Assembly: GCF_002811945.1 (NCBI RefSeq)
Contig: NZ_NPDX01000005.1
Location: forward strand, 1-64,000
Source of the DNA: Leptospira harrisiae
GTDB lineage: Bacteria > Spirochaetota > Leptospiria > Leptospirales > Leptospiraceae
Direction: 5' to 3'
DNA: 64,000 nucleotides
Shown: piece by piece, positions 25,621-35,971 of the stretch
Layout: every line of letters starts with the position of its first letter
Position numbering within the stretch: position 1 is the first letter of the stretch
Notes under the pieces: model-generated
Told to the model about the DNA's origin: nothing
The model's input: only the letters and a program-made list of their open reading frames with translations
Databases searched by the model: none
Translations under genes and position numbers: made by a program

Positions 25621-26589
25621 ATGAAACTTCCCTCCAAATCTAAAATTTTTTTTACACTAAGCCTAACTTTCGTAATTATAATTTTTCTCTACTTTCTAGG
25701 ATATCCAAAGGAAACAATTCCTTCATTCATTGCCGATAAAAAAACAATCTCTTCTCACATCCCAAAACCAAATGGAAAATCAAATGTTGTTTTTTCGATT
25801 CTAAAGACTGGAGAAGCAAAAACATTAGAAGGATTCATTATCGAAGGTGGATCCATATTTAAAATAGCCACAGTGGCACATTCCGCCTTTTATATCCAAC
25901 ATCCGAAAGGAAATTTCTTATTTGATACTGGACTCGGAACCAAAGTGAAAGAACAGTTTCAAGTTTTTCCTCTGTACTTGAAACTTTTAATGGATTACAA
26001 ACCATTCCAAACAGCAAAAGATCAATTGGATTCCAATGGCGTTCTTTCAAATTCCATTCAGGATGTATTTTTTTCCCATCTCCATTGGGACCATGCGAGT
26101 GGTTTAAAAGATTTTCCTTTGGCTAAAATACACAGTTTAGCAGATGAATTGAATAATCCAAAAGTAGAATTAGGATATATTCCTTCCCAGTTTGATGGAA
26201 ATTCCGTCCTTTGGAGCCACTTAGATTTTTCGAATCAACCTTATGCGTCTTATGCGAAAAGTCTTGATTGGTATGGTGACGGCACTGTCATTTTTGTTCC
26301 AATGAAAGGACATAGTGAAGGATCTGTTGGTCTTTTCTTACATACGAAAAATGGACAAGTTTACTTTCTCACAGGTGATATTGTTTGGCGGAAAGAAGGA
26401 TTTACGGAAAAGAAACACAAACCAAGAGGAGCTAGATGGATTGTGGATTTTGATACCAAAAGTCTAGGTGAAGAAATTGCCAGAGTCAATGATTTAATCC
26501 AAACCAATCCAGAATTACAAATCGTTCCCGCTCATGACCATAATGTACAAAGTAGTCTTGGATTTTTTCCAAAAGTCATTGGTCAGTAG
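25621..26589 (+). CDS. Membrane-anchored metallo-beta-lactamase-fold hydrolase
   Basis: A 322-residue protein. Residues 8-27 form a hydrophobic anchor or signal. The MBL metal motif is H153-L-H155-W-D157-H158, with further ligands in the GHSEGS segment, the TGDIVW Asp and the final PAHDH. The fold and spacing resemble N-acyl-homoserine lactonases, but the substrate is not known and other lactones or esters are equally possible. It follows the TetR gene closely, implying repression relieved by a ligand. Confidence 0.86.
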   Translation: MKLPSKSKIFFTLSLTFVIIIFLYFLGYPKETIPSFIADKKTISSHIPKPNGKSNVVFSILKTGEAKTLEGFIIEGGSIFKIATVAHSAFYIQHPKGNFLFDTGLGTKVKEQFQVFPLYLKLLMDYKPFQTAKDQLDSNGVLSNSIQDVFFSHLHWDHASGLKDFPLAKIHSLADELNNPKVELGYIPSQFDGNSVLWSHLDFSNQPYASYAKSLDWYGDGTVIFVPMKGHSEGSVGLFLHTKNGQVYFLTGDIVWRKEGFTEKKHKPRGARWIVDFDTKSLGEEIARVNDLIQTNPELQIVPAHDHNVQSSLGFFPKVIGQ

Positions 26590-26670
26590 AAAATTTGTAG
26601 TTTTTTGATTCACTCTACATATTAACTTCAGCAAAAAAATCCGAAACCATGTTACCTATGTATGATTGAT

Positions 26671-27258
26671 CTAAATTTCTTTCTTTTGCGAAAGTAAAGA
26701 TTTGATCCCTTGGATGGATTGTTCGATTCGATTGATTTCTTCTAACAAACTTCCACGGTTCTCTTGAATTTCTGTATGATACAAGTGGGCTTTGCCTACC
26801 AATTGGTGGTAGTCCAGAGAAAATTGGTGTAGGGCAGATTCCCATTTTTCTGGAGTGATCCTTCTTTTTTTCCAATAGATTTTTTTTCCCAGTCCGTATA
26901 CCCATTGGCCAAATCCGATGGCATGCAATGGAACTAGGATGTAGCAAGAAACCTTGACCACCTTTCCCAAAGATACTTCTCCACCGAACAATCCCCAAAA
27001 ATAGATCCAAAGTGCAGAAAGTAACAAAACAGCAATGGTTAAGTTTGCCTTCGGAGTTTTTGGAGAAACTGAATTGAAAATGGAAAGGAGGATGACAGAA
27101 AAGATCAGTAACAGGAGAACTTCCCAAGGGACTAAAGTAAAAAATAAATCCCAAAACTTTTGAAAATTCTCCCAACTGGTTTTGATCTGGTTGATGGTAG
27201 TTTGGATTTCAATGATTTGGTTTTGGATTTTTTGAAAAAAGTCTGTTATCGCCGACAT
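26671..27258 (-). CDS. Small membrane protein, unknown
   Basis: A 195-residue protein starting at ATG 27258. The N-terminal 35 residues are helical and amphipathic (repeated QNQII and TTINQI segments). Two or three hydrophobic helices follow (about 42-60, 72-90 and 95-115), then a charged helical C-terminus ending in KSLLSQKKEI. No family was recognised. The start codon overlaps, on the opposite strand, the ATG of the next gene (CATG at 27256-27259). No ribosome-binding site is evident. Confidence 0.72.
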   Translation of the reverse strand: MSAITDFFQKIQNQIIEIQTTINQIKTSWENFQKFWDLFFTLVPWEVLLLLIFSVILLSIFNSVSPKTPKANLTIAVLLLSALWIYFWGLFGGEVSLGKVVKVSCYILVPLHAIGFGQWVYGLGKKIYWKKRRITPEKWESALHQFSLDYHQLVGKAHLYHTEIQENRGSLLEEINRIEQSIQGIKSLLSQKKEI

Positions 27259-28312
27259 GTTGCAAATACTAACTAAATTCAAAAATCATGCAAGTGGTTT
27301 CTTTACTCAATTCCTAGCGCCAAAAACCGCAAGAAATCTACTCATTCTCTATTCAATCATAGCCATTCCTTTTTTTATCTACCACGAATCACATCTCCCT
27401 TGGCATTATATTTTTGTCCTATGTTTTGTTTCTCTTGTGGTTGGATTGTTTATCACATATGCAAGTTTGTATGTCATCCAACGTTATTGGGTAGAAACAT
27501 TTCATCCATTCATTGAATTGGGAGTTGTTGTTCTTTTTATTTTTGCACTCTGGCTTGCAGAGGTTTTAGTTTTTGAAGCCGGTACTGTTTTTTTATTTTT
27601 GTTAGTAGCGGTTGCTTTTCTCATTCGTGTGTTACGTCTCGAAGAGTATGCACGTCTTTTAATTGCCGCCTGTCTCGTAGCAAGTAATGCCCTCATTGCA
27701 TTCAAAGCATTACAAGGCGCCGAAGTTTTATCTGCTTATCTTCTTTTTAAAAATAAATACCAAATTGAAGAAAAGGATTTGAATGGTTGGGTCGTTACAG
27801 AAAATAATCAATATTGGAATGAAGAACTTCAGTTTGGATTTACACTTCCAGAAGGTTTTTATTTTTTCAAACCTGAAGATTTAACTTTAGAGAACAAAAC
27901 GGGAGCAGGACAAATTGCTGGTCTTCTCGCTTTCAGTGATCACGATGCAGAAAGATATCCTTTTGTCAGAATTTTCTATTTTCCTGATTACCTAGGTTTT
28001 CAAGAAAACCAAGCTATATCTGAATTTTCGGAATTCCTAAAAATACAAGTGAGTAAGGGGGACATTGAGGACATTCAAGAAATCCAACAAAAAGAATTAG
28101 AACCCACTGTCATCACATCTAAGTTTTGGACATTTTATGACCTACTTAGACCCCGTTATGCGAAAACAGGTTTTATTCTCGTGGAAACTTCCAACCATGA
28201 TAAACTTCTATTACATATTACAGAAAATTTAGAGAAAGGTGAAATTCACGAACAAGGCATTCGTGATTTTCTAGCATCAATGCGATTCGGAAATCGATTG
28301 CAAAGCGATTAA
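27257..28312 (+). CDS. Polytopic membrane protein, unknown
   Basis: A 351-residue protein with four to five transmembrane helices in residues 25-170 (for example WHYIFVLCFVSLVVGLFITY and FIELGVVVLFIFALWLAEV) and a soluble C-terminal half of about 180 residues (starting near YQIEEKDLNGWVV). The C-terminal half looks alpha/beta. I do not recognise the family. The ATG 27257 shares bases with the divergent gene's start, and no other in-frame start exists nearby. The last 36 bases overlap the convergent M23 peptidase gene. Confidence 0.78.
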   Translation: MLQILTKFKNHASGFFTQFLAPKTARNLLILYSIIAIPFFIYHESHLPWHYIFVLCFVSLVVGLFITYASLYVIQRYWVETFHPFIELGVVVLFIFALWLAEVLVFEAGTVFLFLLVAVAFLIRVLRLEEYARLLIAACLVASNALIAFKALQGAEVLSAYLLFKNKYQIEEKDLNGWVVTENNQYWNEELQFGFTLPEGFYFFKPEDLTLENKTGAGQIAGLLAFSDHDAERYPFVRIFYFPDYLGFQENQAISEFSEFLKIQVSKGDIEDIQEIQQKELEPTVITSKFWTFYDLLRPRYAKTGFILVETSNHDKLLLHITENLEKGEIHEQGIRDFLASMRFGNRLQSD

Positions 28313-29245
28313 GGAAAGTGGGTCCACTAATGTATCATTTACTTTAGCACCTAAATGTAGGTGCGGGCCAGTTGACATTCCTGTCGAACCAACAGTTCCA
28401 ATTTCTTGTCCCTGTTTCACAACATCTCCTACTTTCACTTTGATTTCATTTTGGTGCATATAAAATGAAAATATTTTATTCCCATGATCCACAATTGTGA
28501 AGTTTCCTTCATAATATGTTTTTCTAGCAAGAACAACGATTCCGTCCTGAATTGCATATATTGGAGTTCCCACTTTTCCACGAAAGTCTACACCACCGTG
28601 CGGTCTGCCTTGTTTATTATTATAATCTCGCCTAACATAGAATTTGCTTGTAATAAACATTTTATCCAAAGGATTTTTAAAATTATTAACAAATTGTAAT
28701 TGGCTTTGTTTTGCAAATGCAGTCTCTTTTGCTGTTTTACATTCTTGAATAAAATCCAAAGTTTCTTTCGGCAATTCTTTGGTAATAAACTTCTCATCCA
28801 CTTTGATCTGTTGATTTTTTTTGATCACTTGGAATTTAGTTGGTTCTAAAATGATTTGGTATTGTTTTTGTCCCCGCTTAACAAAAAAGATCTTTGATAC
28901 TATTTCGAGTGTCATCGCACCTGCAGGAGTGTCGGGAGAAACAGGTAAAAATGCGATCATACTCTTTTCTTTTTTGGTAAGGATCACTTCTTTTCCCAAC
29001 CAACTAACTTTATACGATTCATTTATCCATTTTTTATCTTTGGGAGTTAATCGAAGGAATACTACCTCTCCTCTTCCAAAGCGTCGTGCTTCCATCAGAA
29101 GTGAAAAATTTTTTTCTTCCTTTTTTACGAAGTAATTTGTCGGAGTTACTCGAGTGGGAGGTTTTTTTTTGACCTCACGAGATTCAGCAGGAACAGCACG
29201 TACAAAAGATAAAATCAGAATCAATAAAGACAAAAACCGTATCAT
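28277..29245 (-). CDS. M23-family (LytM) metallopeptidase
   Basis: A 322-residue exported protein with a signal peptide (hydrophobic residues 3-19, AVPAES cleavage). The C-terminal LytM domain (about 190-310) has HGGVDFRG and HLHLG, the Zn-binding motifs of M23 peptidases, which cut peptidoglycan cross-links or, when degenerate, activate amidases. HxxxD and HxH are both intact, so hydrolysis is likely. Its first half is a beta-rich region of unknown fold. It lies 15 bases downstream of the c-di-GMP protein. Confidence 0.93.
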   Translation of the reverse strand: MIRFLSLLILILSFVRAVPAESREVKKKPPTRVTPTNYFVKKEEKNFSLLMEARRFGRGEVVFLRLTPKDKKWINESYKVSWLGKEVILTKKEKSMIAFLPVSPDTPAGAMTLEIVSKIFFVKRGQKQYQIILEPTKFQVIKKNQQIKVDEKFITKELPKETLDFIQECKTAKETAFAKQSQLQFVNNFKNPLDKMFITSKFYVRRDYNNKQGRPHGGVDFRGKVGTPIYAIQDGIVVLARKTYYEGNFTIVDHGNKIFSFYMHQNEIKVKVGDVVKQGQEIGTVGSTGMSTGPHLHLGAKVNDTLVDPLSLIALQSISESH

Positions 29246-29260
29246 CAGTATTAATTTCGG

Positions 29261-31717
29261 CTATTTTGTTTGTGCGGATTCGTTAAATTTTTTAACGAAA
29301 ACAACAAAATCTTCTGCAGGTAACGGTTTGCTGTAAAGGTACCCTTGGATCATATGGCAACCTAAATCATGAAGTAAATCCCTTTGAGCAGGATTTTCTA
29401 CTCCTTCAGCAATCACTTCCATACCTAACGAATGTGCCATGTTAATAATGGCCTTACAAATGGCTCTGTCATCTTCGTTCAATTCCAAATCGATTACAAA
29501 AGACCTATCAATTTTTAGAACATCTGCATTGATTTTTTTAAGATAACTCAAGGAACTATAACCAGTTCCAAAATCATCAATGGATACTTTGATTCCAAGC
29601 CCGGATAAATATTCAAAAGCCTCTATACTTTTTTCAGGATTTTCCATGATAGAACTTTCTGTTAGTTCTAACTCTATTTCTTCCGGATTAATATTATATT
29701 GGAGTATGGTAGACTGCACTCGATGAGACCAATTAGCGCGCGCTAGTTGTTTACCACTAACATTTATACTGACAGGAAATGTAGGGAGATTTTCTTCGTT
29801 CCAAATTTTTTTCAATCTACAAGCTTCTTCTAAAACCCAATCTCCTATCCTTTCGATGATACCCGAATCTTCCGCAACAGGAATGAATTCAACAGGAGGA
29901 ACCCATCCTCTCTCTGGATGTTTCCAACGAATGAGTGCTTCAGCTCCACATACTTGGTTTGTGATGGTTGAAATTTTTGGTTGAAAGAAAAGTACCAACT
30001 CTTCGTTTTGAATGGCCTTTCGCAAAGAATTTTCAATGTACAAACGTTTTTCTGAGCGAAGAATGAGTTCGTTTGTGTAGAATTTATAATTATTTCTGCC
30101 CAATTCTTTGGCTTTGTACATTGCCATATCAGAATTTTTTAAAAGTTCAGAAGAAGAAATTCCATCATTTGGGGAAAGTGCAATTCCCATACTTATAGTT
30201 GTAAATAAATCACGACCCATGATATGAAATGGTTGGCTGAGGATATCTAAAATCTTTTGTGCAAATTCGGCGGCCGCACTTTTATTCGGAACATCTACTT
30301 TTAAAATTGCAAATTCATCTCCTCCGAATCGTGCTACTGTATCAACTTCGGTCATAACACGCTTGAGTCTTGCACCTACCATTTGCAAAAGAATATCACC
30401 TTTGGTATGACCCAAACTATCATTAATAAACTTAAAATTGTCTATATCGAAAAAATAGAAGGCAAGTAAAGTCTCAGTGGACTTATGATTTTTTAATGCT
30501 TGGTTTGCATGATCAATAAATAGCGTACGATTAGAAAGACCCGTGAGTGCATCATAATAAGCTAAATATGTAATTCTTTCTTCAGATAATTTGCGTTCAG
30601 TGATATCAACGCCAAAACTAATAATTCTTTTTTGGTCAGTTTCTGTATCATCAATGGGAATGTATTTTCTTAAGAGATACGTTACCTTATCATTACTGTC
30701 TTGAATAAGTTCTTCAAATTGGACTATTTCGTTTTCTTTAGCAGCTATTTCTAAATACTTTTTTCGTTTTTCATGAAATTCATTCGGCAAATCCAAACGA
30801 GCTGCTAATTCTTCATCAGTTTTTTTACAAATCCATTTACGAATTTCTTTGTTTGATAAAAATACAGGGTTTGTGTATTCATATTGGAAATTTGAATTGA
30901 GCACAGCAATGTCAGAATCAAGGTTATCTAGAATGAATTCGTAAAACGCTTTTTGATTTCTCACCTGTTCTTGGGAACGTTTCCTTTCTGTAATATCACG
31001 AAAGGTGGCCCAAATTGCCATTTTTCCATTCACGGGAAACAACCGAAAGGAAGACTCTGTAGGAATCAAATGTCCCGACTTAGTTTTTAAAGCAGTGCTT
31101 TCGATTAAATTTCCTTGGAACTCTTCATCTTCATCCACTTCCACGGGTGGCATAAAGAAGGAAAATTCTTTCCCAACAATTTCTTCCAATGGATATTCTA
31201 ATACAACAACAGCTTGTTTGTTTGCATTGATGATCTGTTTGGTGCCTGGATCAATTTGCATAAGAATGTCCAATGACTCTTCAAAAACATTCTGAAGGAC
31301 GATGACTTTTTCTCTAATTTTGTCATAAGCTATGGATCGATTCATGTCCTCTATCAATCGTTCCGCAAAATTTAGTACTAAATCTAAGATTCCAACAGTG
31401 TATGTTTGTTCGGCAAGATGCAAAAATGTTGGGTGGGCCGCTTCAGCTAATTCAGAAGGAGATAAAATAGCAATAGAGAGTAATATATAAGGAGATTCTG
31501 GAAATTGCTCAAAAATAAATTTTTGTTTTTCTAAAACTGTAGAATCATTCCAAAAAAGAAATACAGCGGACTCTTGGATCGTGCCAGGTTTGATATCTAA
31601 AATAGAATGAAAACTATGCACATTGCAAGTTTCAATGCTTGTTATGTCACGAAGGATGCGATTATAAAAATCATGATCAAACTCTTCTATATAGATGGTA
31701 ATTTGTTTGAGCGACAT
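29261..31717 (-). CDS. PAS-GGDEF-EAL cyclic-di-GMP protein
   Basis: An 818-residue multidomain protein. Residues 1-125 look like a degenerate receiver without the usual Asp. Two PAS domains follow (about 145-245 and 255-375), each ending in a DITERK motif. The GGDEF domain has an intact RFGGDEF near residue 464. The EAL domain (about 555-805) has EAL at 593-595 plus DDFGTGYSSL. Both c-di-GMP synthesis and hydrolysis motifs are intact, so activity may be switched by PAS input. No transmembrane segment is visible, so it is cytosolic. The M23 peptidase follows after 15 bases. Confidence 0.95.
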   Translation of the reverse strand: MSLKQITIYIEEFDHDFYNRILRDITSIETCNVHSFHSILDIKPGTIQESAVFLFWNDSTVLEKQKFIFEQFPESPYILLSIAILSPSELAEAAHPTFLHLAEQTYTVGILDLVLNFAERLIEDMNRSIAYDKIREKVIVLQNVFEESLDILMQIDPGTKQIINANKQAVVVLEYPLEEIVGKEFSFFMPPVEVDEDEEFQGNLIESTALKTKSGHLIPTESSFRLFPVNGKMAIWATFRDITERKRSQEQVRNQKAFYEFILDNLDSDIAVLNSNFQYEYTNPVFLSNKEIRKWICKKTDEELAARLDLPNEFHEKRKKYLEIAAKENEIVQFEELIQDSNDKVTYLLRKYIPIDDTETDQKRIISFGVDITERKLSEERITYLAYYDALTGLSNRTLFIDHANQALKNHKSTETLLAFYFFDIDNFKFINDSLGHTKGDILLQMVGARLKRVMTEVDTVARFGGDEFAILKVDVPNKSAAAEFAQKILDILSQPFHIMGRDLFTTISMGIALSPNDGISSSELLKNSDMAMYKAKELGRNNYKFYTNELILRSEKRLYIENSLRKAIQNEELVLFFQPKISTITNQVCGAEALIRWKHPERGWVPPVEFIPVAEDSGIIERIGDWVLEEACRLKKIWNEENLPTFPVSINVSGKQLARANWSHRVQSTILQYNINPEEIELELTESSIMENPEKSIEAFEYLSGLGIKVSIDDFGTGYSSLSYLKKINADVLKIDRSFVIDLELNEDDRAICKAIINMAHSLGMEVIAEGVENPAQRDLLHDLGCHMIQGYLYSKPLPAEDFVVFVKKFNESAQTK

Positions 31718-31890
31718 GACCTTGGCATAGTAGACGAAAAATCCTTTTCCTTACAATTGATTTTTTTGATGGTAGATTTCAATCGTTCTCATCGATCCAA
31801 AAGATTTGAAGGTAATAAAGAATACCGGATTAGCTCCACACCAAGGATTACTGTCATCTTTTCGGCAGTGTTCGAAAAAAAAGGGAAAAC

Positions 31891-31917
31891 TATAAAATGA
31901 ATTTGATTCTCATTTCC
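31891..31917 (+). promoter_or_regulatory. Promoter -10 with overlapping Fur-box-like operator
   Basis: TATAAA at 31891-31896 resembles a -10 element. GAATTTGATTCTCATTTCC (31899-31917) lies just downstream; read on the minus strand it matches 13 of 19 positions of the classical Fur box. It ends 36 bases before the first gene of a receptor operon. Iron repression through Fur is inferred. Confidence 0.55.
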
Positions 31918-31952
31918 AGTACACAAGTTTGGATAAAAAAGACCGAGGTTCT

Positions 31953-32513
31953 ATGAAATCCTTTCAAAATAAGACAAAATTACTGATCGTTTTGAGTTTA
32001 GTAGCTGGATTTAGTTTCCAGTGTGAGAAGAAAAAAGAGGACGACAACACGGCAACGCTCGTGGCGCTTGCGGGACTCACAACTTCTGCTGGTGATTGTT
32101 CTGTTTCCGCAGTTGGAAAGGCAACCATCAACACTTGGACCACTGATGTAACGGGAAACACTGCTGGAACCATTTCTAAATTGGGTTCAGTACCGATTGT
32201 TGGTCATACAACGGCTGCAATAAAGCTAACTTCTGATGCTTCCACAGTTCTGACTGTCAACGGTAGTGCGTTTATCATTGTTTACAAAACAACGGAATGC
32301 CCACTAAACACTAGCAATATTGCAACAATCACAACTCAATACACAATCACTGGGGGATCAGATTCAAGCAGTGAATTTCCAAGTTCTTATAAAATCGCGA
32401 ACCAAACGGCAACTCTAACTTTTAATGGAGCTGCTGGCGGTTATTATGTATTTATCTATGCGCAGCCATCAAAGGGTCAATCTGCAGCTGTGAATTATAC
32501 TTTTTCTCCGTAA
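31953..32513 (+). CDS. Lipoprotein at the head of the receptor operon, unknown
   Basis: A 186-residue lipoprotein. ATG 31953 follows GAGG (GACCGAGGTTCT) and the signal peptide ends with FSFQC. The mature part is Thr/Ser-rich and beta-rich, with a Cys in GDCSVS and one in TTECPL. I do not recognise a family. Position at the head of the operon with HmuY-like and TonB-dependent receptor genes suggests a surface or periplasmic helper in iron or haem uptake. It is two bases from the next gene. Confidence 0.78.
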   Translation: MKSFQNKTKLLIVLSLVAGFSFQCEKKKEDDNTATLVALAGLTTSAGDCSVSAVGKATINTWTTDVTGNTAGTISKLGSVPIVGHTTAAIKLTSDASTVLTVNGSAFIIVYKTTECPLNTSNIATITTQYTITGGSDSSSEFPSSYKIANQTATLTFNGAAGGYYVFIYAQPSKGQSAAVNYTFSP

Positions 32514-32515
32514 CT

Positions 32516-33178
32516 GTGATTCGATTCCTTAGCATTGGTTTTATTTTATTACTAACTAGTTTCTGCGCAAGGCAAGAGAGTGCTTTGTCAGATCAGAAAC
32601 TTTTTGTAAACCAATTGGTCACAAATTTGATCAATGCAGGGAATCCCAATGCGTTGGATAAAATTGTATTTTCCCGTGCCAATGGCGATGGGAGTTATAC
32701 AACAAGATTCAATGCAACCAATTTAGATTTTTATATATACTTTCAATTTGAAGGGAATAAACAAATCCCTTTTGCAGAGAAAGACTCCCTTACGTGGGAT
32801 GTTGCCTTTAACAGATATAAGGTGGCCACAAATTCAGGCGAAACGAATCGTTTCGGACTCGGTGGAGCTTGTACAAGTAATACCACAAATTTTGCACTTG
32901 CCGGTTCCAGTTCACCTAGTAGCCAAGGATGTAATAGTTTTATAGTAGATGTTGCCACTACCACTCAAGGAATCGGGGGAGCCGGCGCAGTTTATGTGGG
33001 CAATGCAATTGTCACCGAATGGTATTATTATACGATTGGAAATTTAACTCCAAAACCTGATATCTTTCTTATCCGTTCCGGAACGGGTCTTGCTACTTAC
33101 GCCATTCATATCGAAAATTATTATAGTGATGCGGGAACTTCTGGTTATCCGACCATCCGATGGAAAAAACTTCCCTAA
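32516..33178 (+). CDS. HmuY-like haem-binding lipoprotein
   Basis: A 220-residue lipoprotein (lipobox TSFC, Cys about 17). Features resembling the HmuY family are the YFQFEG strand, the [18 protein letters not shown] segment (residues about 93-110), and the C-terminal [16 protein letters not shown] region. HmuY proteins bind haem outside the cell and pass it to a TonB-dependent receptor. The start is GTG at 32516, two bases after the previous stop; the last base of its stop codon is the A of the receptor's ATG (TAATG). Confidence 0.75.
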   Translation: MIRFLSIGFILLLTSFCARQESALSDQKLFVNQLVTNLINAGNPNALDKIVFSRANGDGSYTTRFNATNLDFYIYFQFEGNKQIPFAEKDSLTWDVAFNRYKVATNSGETNRFGLGGACTSNTTNFALAGSSSPSSQGCNSFIVDVATTTQGIGGAGAVYVGNAIVTEWYYYTIGNLTPKPDIFLIRSGTGLATYAIHIENYYSDAGTSGYPTIRWKKLP

Positions 33179-35352
33179 TGTATTTTTTTAATCCGTTTTT
33201 ATTGCCAATCCTTTGCCTTTTCCTATTGTTCATTGGCGAAGTACACTCCCAAACACGTCCACGTGAAAACGGAAAAACTCCTAAAATCGTAGAAAAGACA
33301 CCTAACACAACAACGGTGCCTGGTTCGGTGGAAACACCTCCGGCAGATCCAAATCAAACAACTCAAACCCCAACCTCCGTTCCAGAAGAGGCCAACAAAG
33401 AGGAAGTTCCTACTGAAGAAGTGGATCGATTTAAAGATTTGGATAATAAAAACGGAATTGTGGTTACAGGTTCTCGCGGCGAAAGAAGGCTCAAAGATTC
33501 AGCAGTAGCAACAGAAGTTATTTCTAGAAAACGGATTGAACAAACTGGAGCACGTAACTTAGGTGAGGTGCTAGATACTCAAACGGGAATCAATGTAACG
33601 CCGTTTTTTGGTGGGTCACAGGTTCAAATGTTGGGCCTTGATTCCAAGTATGTATTGTTTCTTGTTGATGGACAACGGATTGCCGGTCGATTGAACAATA
33701 CAATCGACCTCACTCGGTTTAAAGTGCAAAACATCGAACGAGTTGAAATTGTAAAAGGCAGTTCCTCTTCTTTGTATGGTGCCGATGCCATTGGCGGTGT
33801 CATCAATATCATTACCAAACAAGCAGAAAAACCAGAACACTATCAATTCCGAACATCCTATGGAACTGGTCGACAGACTAACTTTGGAACCCAAGGTGAA
33901 AAAAATTTAATAGCGGATGTTGGTTTTAAAAACGAATTTGTTGCTTCCAATTTTTATGGAGGCTTCAACCAATCTGCTGCATACGACCTCGATCCAAAAA
34001 CACCAGCCACAACGGGAAACGCATTCCAAGATAACAATGTTGGCGGAAACATGACTTTTAATCCAGATGGAAAATTTAAAGTCAAAACAGGTATCAACTA
34101 TTTAAATCGAAACCAGGCCGGTATTGATTCCAGAGCTAATGGTGGCGTTTTTGATAGAACCAATCTCACAAACGACTTTCTTGGGTTAGGTGCTTTAGAG
34201 TATGCCTACGGAAAAAGAAATATGGTTTCCCTTCGAGGAAATTTCTCACGTTGGGAAAATCATTATAAATTAGACCAAAGAAATTCGAACGAATTAGATG
34301 TAAAAGAACTCACTAATGAGTTTTCATCACAAGGTGTCGCTCAAATTGATCATGAAATTAACAATGATCATATGGTAACAGCTGGGGTAGAATCCTATTC
34401 AGAAGAATTACAATCTGACAGGTTACAAAGAAGAAATGCCTATCGAACGAGAAGAGCTGCTTTCATTCAAGATGAATGGGTTGTATGGCGACAAGGTTTT
34501 GTTTGGCGATTGGTTCCGGGTGTTCGCCATGATGTGGATTCCCAATTTGGTGGACAAACCACTCCGAAAATTGCAACCAAAGTCGATATCACTAGTAATT
34601 TAGTTTTCCGTGCTAGTTACGGGAAAGGGTTCCGACCTCCTTCATTCCGAGAACTTTACTTACGTTTTGAAAACCCTGGTGTCGGTTATGTTGTGGATGG
34701 AAATGACAAACTTAGACCTGAAAAATCAACAACGGTCAACGCTGATATTGAATATGCTCCATTCAAATTTTGGACCTTATCTCTCAGTGTGTTTCGGAAT
34801 GACATCACCGATCTCATCCAATACAGTTTTGGAACTAGAACTAGCGAATTTGCTAACTTCCAACTAAAAAACATCCAACGTGCCTATACGAGAGGGGTGG
34901 AAGCTGGATCACGAGTTCGATTTCTAAAATACTTTGCATTAGAATTAGGTTACAACCAAACCGATACCAGAGACCTAACAACCGATAGACCATTAGAAGG
35001 CAGGGCCTTACACCAAGGAACAATGAACTTTTTTGTGAATGCTCCTGGTGGTTGGGAATTTGCCCTTCGTGCCAAACGTTTAGACAAACGGCCGTTTTAT
35101 AGTACAACCAACGAATTTACAGCGGGTTCCAGTACTGCCCTCATCGACCAACAAACCAAAAGCGTAGAAGAAAATAACAAAGTAGTATATGGGAAACCGT
35201 TTACCTTACTCAACGTAAGAATGGAGAAAAAATTCTTTGATGGAAGGATGTCTCTGTTTTTAGGAGTAGACAACGTCCTTGACCAATACGAGCTTACTTA
35301 CAATCCTATTCGGCCCAGGTTTTACTATGGTGGACTTCAAGCCACTTTTTGA
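33178..35352 (+). CDS. TonB-dependent outer-membrane receptor, probable haem receptor
   Basis: A 724-residue receptor starting at ATG 33178 (TAATG with the previous stop). A signal peptide (residues 1-24) is followed by a Pro/Thr-rich linker of about 60 residues. The plug domain runs about 90-210 ([48 protein letters not shown]). The C-terminal barrel ends with YYGGLQATF. Neighbours (HmuY-like lipoprotein, Fur-like box) point to haem or iron uptake. A TonB partner may be the protein at 10661 or another outside the window. Confidence 0.93.
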   Translation: MYFFNPFLLPILCLFLLFIGEVHSQTRPRENGKTPKIVEKTPNTTTVPGSVETPPADPNQTTQTPTSVPEEANKEEVPTEEVDRFKDLDNKNGIVVTGSRGERRLKDSAVATEVISRKRIEQTGARNLGEVLDTQTGINVTPFFGGSQVQMLGLDSKYVLFLVDGQRIAGRLNNTIDLTRFKVQNIERVEIVKGSSSSLYGADAIGGVINIITKQAEKPEHYQFRTSYGTGRQTNFGTQGEKNLIADVGFKNEFVASNFYGGFNQSAAYDLDPKTPATTGNAFQDNNVGGNMTFNPDGKFKVKTGINYLNRNQAGIDSRANGGVFDRTNLTNDFLGLGALEYAYGKRNMVSLRGNFSRWENHYKLDQRNSNELDVKELTNEFSSQGVAQIDHEINNDHMVTAGVESYSEELQSDRLQRRNAYRTRRAAFIQDEWVVWRQGFVWRLVPGVRHDVDSQFGGQTTPKIATKVDITSNLVFRASYGKGFRPPSFRELYLRFENPGVGYVVDGNDKLRPEKSTTVNADIEYAPFKFWTLSLSVFRNDITDLIQYSFGTRTSEFANFQLKNIQRAYTRGVEAGSRVRFLKYFALELGYNQTDTRDLTTDRPLEGRALHQGTMNFFVNAPGGWEFALRAKRLDKRPFYSTTNEFTAGSSTALIDQQTKSVEENNKVVYGKPFTLLNVRMEKKFFDGRMSLFLGVDNVLDQYELTYNPIRPRFYYGGLQATF

Positions 35353-35971
35353 ACACAATTCGTATAAAACAGTTTTCATTGTTTTTGTTCTTTATTGTTT
35401 ATCGGCAGTTTCACTATACTCCGACGAATCAAAGTTAAGTGGAAAACAGTCAAAAATTTTAAAAGAATCGTTTTCCTATTTAGAATCTCTAGAACCTAAA
35501 AGAATCAAAATCGATAAGTCTACCTACAATCATCTTACACAATTTGAATCTATATTTAAGTTTAGTTTCTCTGGAAAAAAGTTATCCCGTTGGATTCAAT
35601 TGCGAATCAAAAAATATTCTTACGGGTCTACTGGAGATTATGTAGCCATGTACCATGATGGTGATGTATTGTTAGGTAGAAGTTTTTTTAATCTAAACCG
35701 ATTGGACCGGGTTCTTGTTTTGTTACATGAAGCAAGGCATGCAGATGGTAAAAATTATGGTCACGTAGTCTGCCCAGAGAATTTTCAATTTCTGAATCCG
35801 CGCGACTGGAAGATCCATCCCGCTGGGAAAAAAGGATGTGACTCCGTTTCAGACGGTGGTTATGGAATTACTGCTGCATTTTTATTTGAGTTAGGTGCTT
35901 ATGGGTATCTCAACCAAACAGAGGCAGCGCATCGTTATAACTCGGAAATTTCTCGAGTGATAGGCGATTAA
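35327..35971 (+). CDS. Exported HExxH-motif protein, putative metallopeptidase
   Basis: A 214-residue protein starting at ATG 35327 (AGG eight bases before), inside the end of the receptor gene. Residues about 12-30 are hydrophobic, a signal or anchor. H134-E-A-R-H138 is a zincin-type motif, followed by [11 protein letters not shown] and, later, [12 protein letters not shown]. The two Cys may pair. I do not know a characterised member; the motif alone does not prove peptidase activity. Its coupling to the receptor gene links it to uptake. Confidence 0.75.
   Translation: MVDFKPLFEHNSYKTVFIVFVLYCLSAVSLYSDESKLSGKQSKILKESFSYLESLEPKRIKIDKSTYNHLTQFESIFKFSFSGKKLSRWIQLRIKKYSYGSTGDYVAMYHDGDVLLGRSFFNLNRLDRVLVLLHEARHADGKNYGHVVCPENFQFLNPRDWKIHPAGKKGCDSVSDGGYGITAAFLFELGAYGYLNQTEAAHRYNSEISRVIGD

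Noticed and set aside
26615..27175. 186-codon minus-strand ORF in another frame
   Set aside because: It overlaps the small membrane protein at 26671-27258 almost entirely, and its composition (many Phe, Pro, Ser) looks like a shadow frame.
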